Source of the DNA: Pyronema omphalodes | Lineage: Eukaryota; Ascomycota; Pezizomycetes; Pezizales; Pyronemataceae | NCBI GenBank assembly: GCA_024516155.1 | Contig: JAJJXM010000084.1 | Coordinates: forward strand, 1-64,000 | DNA: 64,000 nt | Direction of reading: 5' to 3' | Part shown: in pieces, positions 25,217-38,492 of the stretch | Layout: the number at the start of each line of letters is the position of its first letter | Position numbering within the stretch: the first letter of the stretch is position 1 | Translations under genes and position numbers: made by a program | The notes under the pieces: generated by a model | The model's input: only the letters and a program-made list of their open reading frames with translations | Database searches by the model: none | What the model was told of the DNA's origin: nothing

Positions 25217-28200
25217 AGAAGATTCAATCCACTGAAGTCAGTTTTGTTGTTAGGGGGTAAGGTTGAGTTGGGACTATAAGTTCCAATTGGTGATTGTAAT
25301 GGCTATCAAAACAATCTACCGACATCGGGACTTCTGGTCTCTTTTTATACCACGCCCGCAGTTCGACACGAGTTCAAGTGCTATAGTGACTTTGGACATA
25401 TGTGTTACTTCATTTCGCTAGCATGAAGAATCATTGGGATAATGAGCTGAGTAGTACTGCCTAGACGACGCCGACTACGGCGTCTGACATCTATGAGTGA
25501 TAGAACATGATCGGGATGTACTACAAAATCTATGATTCATATCGCTGATCTCCCCAGTAGTTTTCCGAAAATGTCTCACGGACAGAATTGAGTAAACTCC
25601 GAGATTAACCTTGCGCCAAGATCACGGGGTTAACATCTGGGTATCCCACCAGCGAGTTGTTCCACCATTTGCACCCGGTGCATTGGGTGCGGAAGTTAGT
25701 AGCCGAAACATGAGCGGCCTATTGCATAAAACCGCGTATTGTTTGGAATTCATGGCGGTTAATGGGAAACGTTGCCCAAGTACAAAATGATATATCAATG
25801 AACATCTTCTTAATGTGATAACTAAGATTATCGTGAGACAAATCATGGGCAAGTGTATTGTGAGCGATCCAATCCAACCCTAGATCTCTGAATGCAGAAA
25901 AGTCGGCTATTTGTAATCAAGTACAAACCCGATAATTCGAAACCTATGGATGTACAAAAAGGACTTCGGATTTTGATTTAAGAAAAATGAACGACATCCG
26001 CGTTTTGGTCCTTCGTGAGGGTAGGCTGACGGAATATTCCTATGCAAAACTAGGGAAAAATATCCGACCATATAACTATGGTACAATTCTGCCAAGATTC
26101 GGATGTAAAGTCCTCTCCACCCGAGGGGACACTGGCGAGAACATGAAACTTGGTGATGATGGCCGATCAATTAGGAAAAGTGACAGCCAGAGACTTGGCA
26201 GAAGCTCTATCAGAGCGGGTCGAGCCGATGCCGCTGATCTCACGGATCTTTGCAGACAATATGAAACGACGGGCAAGAGATTCTATTGGCAGAATTCAAG
26301 CTTTGAGTTTAGTTGCCTTAAGATGATCTTTGTCTGCTGAAATAACTCACAGAGGCCTCAGGAAGGTCCCCTTAAGCTTGAAAAGACAAACGCAAATACC
26401 CTGACGGAAGCAAGCAGAGCTGACAATATCTTCGTTTCAAATGGATTCCAAACAAATATGTGATTTATCGTTAACCTTAACTCTCCTGGATATAAAGTAT
26501 CGTGACACGCGTGAATAGCCGGTGGCTTGGGAAATATGGAATGGGCCGGTCTCTAATACAGCTAGCCTCAGTATGAGACTTTTATGTATAGGTTTACATC
26601 AAAGGAGTGTTTTCTTGATTAATCTATACGTTATCTTCCTCGGACTGTTACGGCAGATTAGTTGTAAAGTGCGAATTTCTCATTCGAGTGATGATACATG
26701 CCTAAGACTAGTTCATTTTCATTCTAGTTTAGCTCCCTAGCTAAAGCCGCCCTCGAAAACATCACGGGAGCTTTCACAATGTATATAACGTTATGGGGGG
26801 ACAATTTTTAGTGTTTCGGGTTTCTAGAAGAGATAAATGGACTGTTTCATCTCTACGAAAACCTTGGAAATCTGTGGTTGTATTTCTTTGACAAAAAAGA
26901 AAAGAAAGAACAAGAAAACATAAGCTCAAGTTCTGGTCGTCGCAGCTTCAGTGGTAGTACAAAGCTTTTGAGCAAGGGGTTGAAAATACCATAGCTCAGG
27001 CATGGGAATCTGATTGAGCTAAGAATCCGGTAAAATGTTGATGAGTCGTCACAACATATAGGTTTCATCCCTCGCTTCCAAGCTGCTCCAGGAAAGAGAG
27101 TTATAAGCTAAAGATCGTGATAGGCACAAGCGAAAGTTAGCTGAACAAACGCCACTTACTATGCGAATGATTTATTGTCATCCAAAATCCGCATCATAGG
27201 CGTGGCCGGACATATTCGCCGAACTCTTGACCGCATGGACGTGGGGGTGCTTCAATTGAAGATTTCTTGACGATCTGCACAGTGCTTGTCCAAACATCTC
27301 CGGTAGCCACTCTACGTTTCAGCTGCTAGAGGATATTCACAGTTGTTACTAACTTAATTTTATACTTTTAGTGTGTGTACATTGTAGTCACATTGCTCTG
27401 CATGGACTTTGGAGCAAGTACTGCGTATTGTGCAGGGTGGCATCCTAACGCAGCCGATTTCAACCCCATGTTGATCGTTTGCTTTGCTGTCGCTTGCTCC
27501 GTTTCATTCCAGATTTGTACACAGTTACAGCATTACATAGATGGTACGTGGAAATGCCCGATTTTTTTGCCGGTCATGAAAGTTTAATCTCGAACCTAAG
27601 TCTGTGTTCGGAGGCTCCCAAGTTGTACATAGCCGTTTGCCTATGTGAGACAACTTAGAACTAAGCAGTTTTTTTTTTGTCCTCAGCCCTCGGTGGTTGC
27701 AAGATCCGCGGTTTGTTTACGTACTTACAGCGCAGAAGGTTCTATGCTTGTAGATATCGTACGGGAAATAATCTGTATCTCCAAATTTATTAATTGTGCG
27801 CCCGCTAAGCGTGAGATGCATATGGCTCGGATGATCTCGCCTACGGCAGGCGGCACGCAGGAGACATTTCGGCGAGGAAAATGCACGTTTGAAGAGGAAT
27901 TCAAGGCTCTTGGCGAACGAATTCCATGCGAAATACAGGTCGCCTTGCATAGGGGCGCATGCGCATCGCCCTATGCAGAAGTACACTTGTCACCGACACT
28001 TCGTTGGCAGCCCGCAAAACCAAGTTGTATCAATTGACGTACTTAGTCAAATTATGCGCATATGCGCGAACTATTCACTGTGGCTGGATATCACAAACGT
28101 CGCCATCGTTTACAGCTGTCTGTGATTTTGCTGGTGGAGATCTATGACGTCGGTACTTGCCGAGACATGCATGGAAGGTATGCTGTCAAGTCTCGGATGA

Positions 28201-30717
28201 GAACTGTTCATTTCCAAATCTTCGGGTATCGTTTTCTTTTTCTGTAATTTCTCATGTAGTGCCATATTATCTATGTATGTGTATTTCTCAGTCGTAGGGC
28301 AGCTCGTTCCTGATAGATCGTTGCCAAGGGCCCAGCCCTATTTTGACATCTTGGATCATACTCCTCATCGTACATTTGACAGGTCAAGTATTACAATTAA
28401 TAATTCTCACTGAGCCATCATCAAATCAGTTAGATGCCGCAGTAGTCTTCGGTAGTTTAACTGCATATGTCAATGAACTACGTTCTAATATCTGTACGTA
28501 TTTGCCGGTACTGTACTCAGATGTTGCAATGAGCCATAATCCAAGACACCCAATACACGGTGCAAAACAATAAATCATGATTTGTTTATCATATTGAACT
28601 TATAAATGTGAAGCCTCGGCATTCCAAGGCACATATTAGAACGCGGAGATGTACAGTGATGTACTAATGATAGAAGCCCCCCACGGAGTGAAAAAGCCAC
28701 CGTTATCCCGTACGCTGCCTACTGGACGGAAATAAACTCGGGCCAGTTGAGATACTACATTTCGTAATCGAAAGTATGGAGTATTCTATCTTACACCAAA
28801 AAGTCTTAAAACCTCAGATCTGATAGGTACAAAATTTTAATATCCATTTCAATTTACTTTCAAGGGGTTAAAGAAGGCCATCGGCTAGTACTTTCTGAAT
28901 GCGGAGCGCTCGATGTATTTTAACTCTTTGAAAACGTGCCAATCTTAATTAATCGAAAACTTCTGCCGTTGGAACGCTATTTCGAATAACTACCGCAGGA
29001 CTGTTTGTTCCTCTGCTATTGTTTCAATGTCTTATGACAGAAAGTGGAGTCAGGCATTATATTTTAATGCACCGCGACATTTCCCTTGCAGTATGTTTGT
29101 TCAATGTATCACAAGGATTTTTTTTTTGTCGAAAACAGAGTTTTCCATGCGAGAAATAGTAGATTTTAATGATAAGGATTACTTTTACTTTTGTTTCTTT
29201 ACGGGTATCCCGATCATGAGGCTCAAACACTCCAAAAATACTCAACAAGGCATGATACTCTCTCTAGGCATCCGCTCGCGTTTGATGTTTTCAGAATAGG
29301 AAGTCTATCCAGAAAGCCACCCGAAAGTAATTCTTCTGTTTTGATGAAGGTAATCAATTCTAGATTGATGATGTGGACACTTTCCCTTCATGTTTCCTGT
29401 GATCATTAAACCCAGTGCAGATCTCCTGATGATTATGCATAAGTAGTGTGCTATCAAATCCAATAGGCGGAAATTCGTGCATACGGTCAAATGACGCGGC
29501 GCCTATGGCGTCAATAACACCATTATGCAATTAATGCGCCTTCTCAGACGTGTTCCTCATTTCGTGCGCAGTCATATGTACTGGCGCGTAAAGCCTAGCC
29601 GACATCCCCGCCGCATAGCGGACATGTGTCCTGTCGTCATAGATGACAAGGCGACTTGCGATACGCATATCATCAGTGTTAGACATACTTCATTGAGAAC
29701 ATACATTACACTTTACGGTAGACCTCGTGGCGTAGCGAGCCAACAACATACGGCAATCAGAAATGATCATATGAGTGTGATCGAGTGATGAAAGGTGCCT
29801 GACTGCTTGGCCGCATCCGGTATCCGACTCCGTTAATTCTGGAAGAATGGAATTAGCTAGTCGATAGACGATCGAAGATTCTAGCCAATTGCTGTTCTAC
29901 AGATCAGACGAACTATGGGCTTGGATGTAAAACGGGGTTTCACTAGCTGATGGTGGTGGTCAACTGCTGGTGGGCCCGGGGTGTTAAGTTGCCATGCAGT
30001 CTAGCCGCCGAATCCTCGTTCGCTCGCCTGCACAACATACTTTTCGTCTAACGATTAGCGATCGGATGGCCTTGCAAAAAAGGTCGTTTGTATTCGGTTT
30101 GCAAAGTTTTTCGCATTGCTCAGCCCGCTCTGCTGGCTGTCCGTACATTCCTTCGTCCGAGCAAACTAGTTGCATGATGAGGATGGATCTACTGTACAAA
30201 TCAAAAGATAGGATGAAGAAATATGCCGATCCTACCCGTGGCAATCGTTCTATGTGCTGTAGGACTCTAAAGAAGTGTTTATTTTTCCTTCTGGAAAACA
30301 CATTGGCGATGCGGTGATGTAAATTATAGAATGTTTGTATTCTTAAAACGACCTTAATTATGGATTCATGTTTATACATGCCTGGAAATACCTTGATGGG
30401 GCTATGGTAATCATTGGCGCAGGATGAAACAACACTTTAGGGCTGTTTTTCTAGCAATAAATTATACCCTGAAATCTCGAGTTCGGTTGACATGCCATGC
30501 AGTATTCACCGGAAATCTGTGCAGACTGATTGGATTCGAGTCCGGAAGAAGAAGCGGAACAGCCAGCTTTGTGACGTTATAGCTTGCTGTCTAGTGTCTG
30601 CGTCGTCTCGAGACGCTCAGCTTTTGCACATTAGAGAGATGCTGCAGTTTGGGGTGTGAATGTGGCGTTAATTCGAGCGATGACTGGGGCAATAGAAGGG
30701 GTAAAGCTAAAATTCTA
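25217..30717. other. long gene-poor stretch
   Basis: More than 5 kb with no supportable gene. The longest frames are 60-130 codons and show no domain; 27375-27587 (plus) has a hydrophobic stretch but no recognisable family. Small imperfect palindromes occur at 25463-25485 and 27947-27976. Confidence 0.5.
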
Positions 30718-30773
30718 AACAGTAGGCAATTCCTGTTGACTACTTCTTCTGTCAACAGGAATCGCCTACTGTT
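30718..30773. repeat. 23-bp near-perfect inverted repeat (hairpin)
   Basis: Arms 30718-30740 and 30751-30773 are reverse complements with one mismatch and a 10-nt loop (tacttcttct). Unlike a terminator it is AT/GC mixed with no U-run. It could be a small-RNA precursor or a transposon end. Confidence 0.8.
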
Positions 30774-31371
30774 ATGCAGGTGCTACATTGCATGACAGGG
30801 CTAAGCTCGCCAGTTTTTTCAACTTCACACTGGAGAATTAACTAGACATAGGGAGAAAATGCGATTGGGGCGTTGCACTGTTTGACTGGAACGCTATTAT
30901 ACCCTCTATCAAGTTCCCAAACCAGGGAGACGGGCCTGTCACGATCCAATGAAAGGTGCAGATCGTCTGCATGAAGTACCAAGCATTTCTGTAGCTGTCA
31001 CAGCTAACGACCCCCGCATGTACGAGGAAATACTGAGAACTCTAACCATGTTGTCCTCCTCAACAGCTGTCTCGCAAAAGCATTATGACGAAGATTATGG
31101 CATCTGGTGCAGAACGTTGTTTGGTAAAGTACATAGCCGTTGTTTGCTAGAGTTTGCCCGAATGTATCTTTATAAAACCTGTCGTCCTCCCGGCTATCAA
31201 ACTTCGAATTCAGCAAGCACTCCTGCAAAGACCCGCTCAAGCAATAAGCATTCTGCACTCAAACCTAACAGAAGTTTTAAATCCCCTTCAACATTCCACC
31301 TCTACCTGCTCATTGTCCCTAACTCTTTGAATTCACATCACTCTTCAAATCTTCAATCTTAAACATCTACA

Positions 31372-32595
31372 ATGGCTCCTCATGTCCAAGCTGAAGCTCC
31401 TCCCTCTCCTGCTCTTACTTCCACCGATTCTTGCTCGGATGATGATGAGGTTTATGATATCAATGTCCCCATCAGAGCCGGTAACAAATCTTTGAGAAAG
31501 TCCAGTACTCCCTACCCTCAATACCTTCCGACCTGGGATCCGGTTTTTTTCGATGCTCTTCCTGAATTCGATTTTGTCGACCCTGCTCTTCGAGCTGATC
31601 CTCTCAAGAGAGCCCTTCTCACTCCTGGAGTGACTATGGCTCCCATCTCACCAAAGATGGGCACTGAACTCACCGGCGTTCAACTTTCATCTCTTACAGA
31701 CATGCAGAGAGATGAGCTTGCTCTTTTGGTCTCCGAGAGAAAGGTCGTTGTTCTCAGAGACCAGGACTTTGCCGATATTGGACCAGCCAGACAACAGGAC
31801 TTTGCCAATCACTTTGGAAAACCCAACTACCAGCCGGTATCAGGATCTGTTCCAGGATACCCAGGTTTCCATATTATCTACAGAGACGGAAACCGTAGAG
31901 AAATTGAGAGATACTTTGAGCAGAAGAGCAGTGCAAGTATTTGGCATCACGATGTCAGCTACGAGCGTCAGCCTCCCGGATACGTTACTCTCTGCATGCT
32001 TCAGTGCCCCGAGGTTGGTGGAGACACCGTTGTAGCGAGCATGACTGAAGCCTACAAGTATGTTTTGCACTTTATCTTCCGGATTATATAATACTAACAC
32101 TTTAAAGACGTCTATCACCTGGATTTAGACAGATGCTTGATGGTCTCATGGCTTACCACAGCTCTGAGCGTATCTGTGGATTTGCCCGTTCCAACGGAGG
32201 TCTTTGCCGTAAAGACCCAGTCAAAAGTCTTCACCCCCTTGTCCGGGTTCATCCCGTCACTGGAGAAAAGTCTCTTTTCGTCAATGACGAGTGGATCACC
32301 GGAATCCAGGGTTGGAAGAAGGAAGAAACCGATTGGCTCATTAAGTACTTGATGGACCATATCTCCAAGGGACATGACTTTCAGGTCCGATTGACCTGGA
32401 AGCCCAGAACTGTCGTTCTCTTTGACAACCGTAGCACTTGTCGTGAGTAGCCATTGGAAATTTTTATTTAAGGCCAGGACTAACCTCTTAATAGATACTG
32501 CAACCGTGGACTACGATGGTGTTTACGAAAGAGAAAGACATATGTTCCGCCTTGCTGCTATGGCCGAGAAGCCGATTCCCGTCCAACAAAACTAG
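31372..32595 (+). CDS. Fe(II)/2-oxoglutarate dioxygenase, TauD/Jlp1-like
   Basis: Non-heme iron dioxygenase of the taurine/sulfonate dioxygenase family, which decarboxylates 2-oxoglutarate to hydroxylate a substrate. In yeast Jlp1 this releases sulfite from sulfonates. Exons 31372-32057, 32108-32442 and 32495-32595 keep frame and give 373 residues. Iron ligands are visible: the H-x-D pair at His192-His193-Asp194 (WHHDVSYERQPPGY) and the distal His341 (STCHTATVDY), whose codon spans intron 2. An Arg-rich stretch (RERHMFR) after it can bind 2-oxoglutarate. TLCMLQCPEVGGDTVVASM matches the family's GGDT block. The first ~45 residues are polar and not part of the fold. Introns are 50 and 52 bp. 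The sulfonate substrate is inferred, as relatives also use other acids. Confidence 0.9.
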
Positions 32596-33974
32596 TCAGA
32601 TTTTGTTTTATTTGTTCTAGATGGCATCTACACGGCCATTCTATGACACAGCGTATACACTAAGTCTGGCTTGATTTCGTGCAGCAGCGGAGAGGCGTTT
32701 TGATGGTACACAGGGTGGCGCAATTGTTCTGGTTTTCATTTAGCATATTGGTCTGGTTTTTGGCCTCACGTTGGTGGTTTGTTTGATTTGGTCTCTGCGT
32801 GTTTCTGCGCTTGTTTCTTGGTTTTGTCGCTTTTTGGTGGCATGTTTGTTGAATTTTGTTTCGTTGTGTTTCATGTAGTTTCAGCTCTATTCATAAATAA
32901 GTACATTTGCCGTTTCAGATACTCTCTCACAATGTAACCTGCTGCTGTAAGGCAATGAATCGGAAGACACATAGAACAGCGTAACATAGTCTTGAACAAA
33001 TTGGAGCTGCCCAATCTCAAAGTGAATCTTTGTGATCCAAGGCCCTAAATTGAATTGGGCGATCGGCCCAGGTGCATGTGTCCATCAGCCCATACAGCCA
33101 GTTCTGGAAGCCGGTTAAGTTTCGTTGGTTCCGCGAAATCTGATCGGGAGACGTCAGAGGATATTTGGATAATTCCATTCGCGATGTTACGGCTTATTTC
33201 GTGCGGATATTCGAACCGGCAACTGAAGGGCCTCGTGATGGATTTGGGGCGTTGTCGATTTGGCGTGCGTAGTTAGCTACCCCGCCGCTACAGATCTCCA
33301 GCCTACCCCTCTCGCCCCATCGATTCCTCAGCCTACACCACCCTCCAGCCTACACCACCCTAAACTCTTCAGCCTACATACCCCTCTCGCCTCTCACCTT
33401 CTCGATCCCCACTATTATCCCCCTCACCTTTCTGCGCGGCGACGTCACCCGGATTGGCCATTAGCAGTCCGCCGGGCCAAAAACCGTCCAGAAATGCCCC
33501 CCTTCAACAAGCCCTGCATCTCTGAGCCAATATATCTCGTCGCTCGCATCTTTTTCTGCGCATCGCCTTCGTCGTTTTTTTCATGCATGCAATGTAGCGC
33601 ATCACACAGATGCCCGTTTGCGATTCTGAAAAAAAGAAAGGACCGTAAAGTCCTATCACATTCTTCGGCTCCTCTCGCATCGCCCGTCATGCATCGCGAG
33701 GGGTACGAATCATTCAAATTAAAAGCCTCCCTGCCATGATGTACATACATATCTCAGCTATTGACTTGCTCCGACGCCAGCACAAGCAGCATCAGCATCC
33801 AAGGCACCACAAAATCCATCCATCCCATCACCCAAGTTTCATTATCCTTCCTTCAAGCTCCGAGGCCTTGGCCCCATTACCCTCTATCCCCGCTCACCAC
33901 CCCCCCCCCACCGTCCTATAACTCGCAAAAAAATACAAACAGAAACCCCCCGGCCCTAGGATACGCAAGAAAAA
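32596..33974. other. intergenic; pyrimidine-rich promoter region of the SDR gene
   Basis: No gene recognised. Between about 33290 and 33430 the plus strand is CT-rich with repeated cagcctaca units, which often marks fungal promoters. Confidence 0.45.
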
Positions 33975-35571
33975 ATGAGCCTACTTTCCGCCCCATCAGA
34001 GAACACGCCGTTGTCTAGGCTATTTTCGCTGCAAGACAAAGTTTGCCTCGTAACGGGGGGAAATAGGTAAGTATCTACACTTGCATTTGCATATATCCGT
34101 TTTTTTTGCCTCCCTCGGGATGTCCGGATGGCACAAGTCGGTCGTGTGCAAACAAAAAAGATTCAACGGGATCTTTTCATATACATCCGGAAATATGCAA
34201 GCAAGCTAACATTGAATAAACAGAGGAATTGGGCTTGCGGTTTGTCAGGGCTACGCGGAAGCCGGAGCCAAAGCAATTGCTATCATTCATAGCTCGGAGG
34301 AGACATCAGCCCTAGCGAAACAGAGAGCCGAGGAAATTACCAAAGCATATCCAGGATGCTTAGTAGAGGCCTTCAAAGCCGATGTCTCCAAGGCCGAGGA
34401 AATCGAAGCCGTTACAAAGGAAGTATTCGCTAAATTTGGGGGCTTGGATGTCGTTGTTGTTAATGCCGGCGTTTATTCCGATGATCTTGCACTAGAGATG
34501 ACCCCAGAGCACGCTGTGCACATCAATGCGGTGAACCATTTGGGAGCACTGTACACTGCGCAATCGGCAGCACGGTGAGCATGAGATCCTTTTTTTTATT
34601 TTATTTTCTTTTCATTTTTTGATGGGAATTGGTGTGGGGTATCGGACGAATAGAAAGTAAAATTAGCTAACTCGGATATGCAGGATCATGAAGGACAATC
34701 GAGGCGGGAAGATTATCTTTACAGCATCCATAAAGTGATCATCCCCCCATCATCTTTGAGAAAAGAAAAAAAAAAGAAAAAAATAAAACGTCCCCAAATA
34801 CATAAATGATATCGATGCTATAATATGGCTTCGCTACCGCTCACGTCAGGGAACCCGACATCCGGCTGACTTGAACCTCTCGTTTAGTGGTCACATGGTG
34901 TTACGGCCGCAGCGGGAATCAATTGTGTGTCTCCCTTCGATTCGATTGGCATGCAAGTCCGTTGGCATAGGAGCAGACACTTGATGTCATATATGCAATA
35001 ACTATTTATGCAATTGTCTAGGTAATATTATTCTAACGAGGGTAAATAATTACTAGTACTGTTCCACGAAAGCTGCTGTGCTTCATCTTACGCGAGCACT
35101 GGCCGTTGAGCTTGCCGAGTTCAACATTCAGGTCAATTCCGTGAGCCCCGGGTAAATTTCCTGCCGATTCTTCTTCTCATCATCATCATCATCATCATCA
35201 TCATACAGTTCGTACTTGGCTAACACAATGACCCATCTACTGCAGCTATATTGATACCGAAATGTCAGTGTTTTTTTTTTCTATCTCTCTTCCACAAGGC
35301 CAGTAGTGCTGATTTCAGTAGGAATAAATTGATGATTCAGAATAACCCCGGAAAAGACAAGGAATGGCTTCACGATTGTCCGGCCAAACGATTCTGCGAA
35401 GTGTGGGAGTTGAAGGGAGTATATGTGTTTCTGGCAAGTCCAGCCAGCTCGTATGTCACTGGCTCCGATTATTTAGTCGATGGTTAGTGTGTCGGCTCCC
35501 GCTTGTTTCCCCGGTGACGGGGTTAGGGCTGTTTTAACGGAACTTATATAGGAGGACACACATGCCACTAG
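33975..35571 (+). CDS. short-chain dehydrogenase/reductase, sorbose reductase/mannitol dehydrogenase-like
   Basis: NAD(P)-dependent oxidoreductase of the classical SDR family, closest in pattern to fungal sorbose reductases and NADP-mannitol dehydrogenases. Eight exons keep frame: 33975-34066, 34224-34574, 34684-34734, 34888-34924, 35057-35151, 35246-35263, 35319-35482 and 35552-35571, giving 275 residues. The cofactor motif TGGNRGIG is at 27-34, interrupted by intron 1. VVVNAG and the catalytic Ser (TASIN) precede the catalytic Tyr178-x3-Lys182 (YCSTK). SPGYIDTE and the C-terminal DYLVDGGHTC are typical of this branch. One exon is only 18 bp. Intron 5 carries an ATC microsatellite at about 35177-35204. 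Polyol/ketose interconversion is the likely role, but the substrate is not fixed by the sequence. Confidence 0.88.
35177..35204 (+). repeat. (ATC)n microsatellite in SDR intron 5
   Basis: About nine tandem cat/atc triplets inside the 35152-35245 intron. Confidence 0.9.
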
Positions 35572-37427
35572 GCAGACACCGGTTGAATCGAACCGGCAGG
35601 CTGGGGACAAACCTATCGTGGGGTTTCTATTTGTTCAGTTTCCGAGGAGATGTCTTGTGTTTGATACCGGTCAATGAAGGAAGACTCTGGAGAACAATGA
35701 ATGCTGTCTTACATAGCCAATCAAGAAAAGTTATTTATATATATAATGCAGTCAACACATTCACGTGAAAATAAAAACCAGATCGATATCCTGTTTTCAT
35801 TAATATTTTTCAATTTCGGGCCGTCGTAGAAAGATGACATGCATAACCATATACATAATATAACAACAGATTAGGATGCGTTAACAAATTGAACATCTTA
35901 AAATCATGACGTACTCACTCCACAATTGCAGTTTTTGTATTTTTAAACCGAACCTCGTCCTCCTACTCCTCCCACAGCTTCCAAAACCCACGAATCGTAA
36001 TCCATCGGCAGTAACGGACGCTTAGCTAGGGGGGAATATCTTATCTCCGCACAAAAAAATGGCCACTGTGGGAAGTCATCATCAACACCACGATGGCGGC
36101 GATTTAGCGGGGAACGTTGGCGACGGTATTCGGTCGGCCGCATGCGATGCCAACACGTTGATAAGGTGTTTTCGCTTTACCATATTTTTCCCATGGGCCA
36201 TGGCCGCCGGTGAGATCATTGAGCATAAAGTTCATCCTAATTACGAGCGGCAACTAGATATGTATTTTGTGCATTAGTAGACTGTGGAGTGGTGCTGTTT
36301 TGCTGTGGCTTGACGAAGTCTGATAAGTCTGACAAGGTCGGACGAACTCTGATAAAGCCGGACAAAGTTCGAACAACGTTCGGACAAAGTTCGGGCTGAA
36401 GTTGCACTGAGGTTAAACTGAGGCCGGGCTTGAAAGGTTGAGGTGTAAAGAGGCTAGTAAATAGTAACGCCACTGATGTGAGTTGTATGCCGCATCAGTG
36501 TACATATGGCCATCTGTACATAAACCATGGCACCATACTACATCTGCACGAATGAGAACGGTGCAAGGTGCAAAAACAGAACGAGTAAAGAAAACCTAAA
36601 AAGAAAGCTAAAACTAAAAAAACAAAAAAAAAACAACACCATGCCGAAAAGTTCTCGAAATTTCGAACATCACACGAGATGTTGTAAGCTGCAAATCGTA
36701 ACCACTCATGGAAAACCGTTTCCGTTTCATCGAACTACGTATGTAGATGATATCGGCGCCGGATAGGCGGATAGATCATAGATGGATGAAACTAAAATTT
36801 CAATTTCTATACTGTAACACTTCATAGGTAATACTTAATAGCGTTGACTTCAATAATAGCTATGACATTATACGTCTATGTACATACGGTGACTGATGAT
36901 CCCCGTCTCAACGGGGAATTAAACTACTGAAAAATTCCTGGCCAGACAATTCGATTCTCTTTCCAATGCAAAAGAAAAAAAAAAAAAAAAAATATTCACA
37001 GTTCTAGACCAGTATAGTGTGTCGGTGAATGATGTATGGTGAATAGGGAATGACAAAACACAAGGCACTATGTACATCTAGACTACATAACGACCTCATC
37101 CTGATATATACGACTACACAAACGAAACTTCATAGTAATAAACTTACTTCCACGTTACTTCCGCATAGCACTAAAACAAATTTCAAATAAAAGATACCAC
37201 ACAAACTTCTATGTGTACAATGCACTCTACATATACACATACATAAACATGACATAACACCATCCATCATTCATAAGCGGAGGTTGTGAATCACAATGAA
37301 TCATAATCATATTTCATAACAAAAGAATAGACATACATACTTGAATACCACTTTTTTAATCCACTGCGCCCATTGTTCATCCACCAGCCATCATGCAATT
37401 ACATTCCATAAAAATCATCAAACCAGC
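35572..37427. other. intergenic, low-complexity
   Basis: No gene recognised. Short degenerate repeats (ggacaaagttcg-like) occur at 36320-36420, with A-rich tracts near 36620 and 36970. Confidence 0.5.
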
Positions 37428-37570
37428 AACATCAAACATCAAACATCAAACATCAAACATCAAACATCAAACATCAAACATCAAACATCAAACATCAAAC
37501 ATCAAACATCAAACATCAAACATCAAACATCAAACATCAAACATCAAACATCAAACATCAAACATCAAAC
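37428..37570 (+). repeat. heptanucleotide satellite (ATCAAAC)n
   Basis: About 20 nearly perfect tandem copies of the 7-mer atcaaac. Because seven is not a multiple of three, all three frames stay open and give artefactual reading frames. Confidence 0.95.
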
Positions 37571-38149
37571 ACGCTTTTACAGACCATATCTTTCAACAAC
37601 CATAATCCAAACCAGCTATCTATCATCTATTTTCCATAACCATAGCCCCCTTAAACCCTCACTATCTCAAATCCAGGAAATAAACTAAAAAAACTGAATA
37701 GCGGGAGACAGAGGCAGAGAGGAGGTAGAGGGCATAAGAATCATAAAGTGAGAGGGCAGATGACGAGTGAAAATACCACAGGCTATGAAGAGGGCATGGT
37801 GGTGGATGCTGGAGGAGGTGACCAGGATATGACAGAACAAGGGGGAGACTGAGGAAGTCCTCTTTCTACATTCTCTTGTTTTTTCTCGTTGGATTTCTTT
37901 TTCATGCTTTGCTTGATGGGTTATTTGGGTATAGGAGATTGGGGGGGCTCATTGGGTGGTTTAGATCACGAGGTCGGGATTTGGATATTGCTTTAGTCCT
38001 GCATGGGCCTTTTGGGCTTCGGTCAGCGTATGATTCAATAAATAATAATAAAAACTCTATAATCACAGTTGTGCCACTGTTAATCGAACCTGCCTCATGC
38101 CATAACCCTGTGGTACAAAAAAAAGGTGTTTAATCAAACCACACTTTAA

Positions 38150-38492
38150 ACCACAAAAGGTGTTTAATTCAAACACCCGCAAAATTCATTTACTAAACAC
38201 CTCTTTAAACACCTACTAAACACCTTTAAACACCTACTAAACACCTCTTTAAACACCTACTAAACACCTTTAAACACCTACTAAACACCTCTTTAAACAC
38301 CTACTAAACACCTTTAAACACCTACTAAACACCTCTTTAAACACCTACTAAACACCTTTAAACAACGATTTAAACACCGATTTAAACACCTTTAAACACC
38401 TTTAAACACCGATCTAAACACCTACTAAACACCTTTAAACACCGATTTAAACACCTACTAAACACCTTTAAACACCGATTTAAACACCTTGC
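38150..38492 (+). repeat. minisatellite, units of tttaaacacctactaaacacc
   Basis: Tandem units of 21-23 bp built from AAACACC heptamers, with variants such as gatttaaacacc towards the right end. Confidence 0.9.

Noticed and set aside
29984..30379. Overlapping frames of about 107-131 codons on both strands
   Set aside because: No motif, signal peptide or splice support. Overlapping frames on both strands indicate chance.
37341..37688. 115-codon frame with repeated NIKHQTS peptides
   Set aside because: Entirely produced by the 7-bp satellite, which keeps every frame open. No signal outside the repeat.
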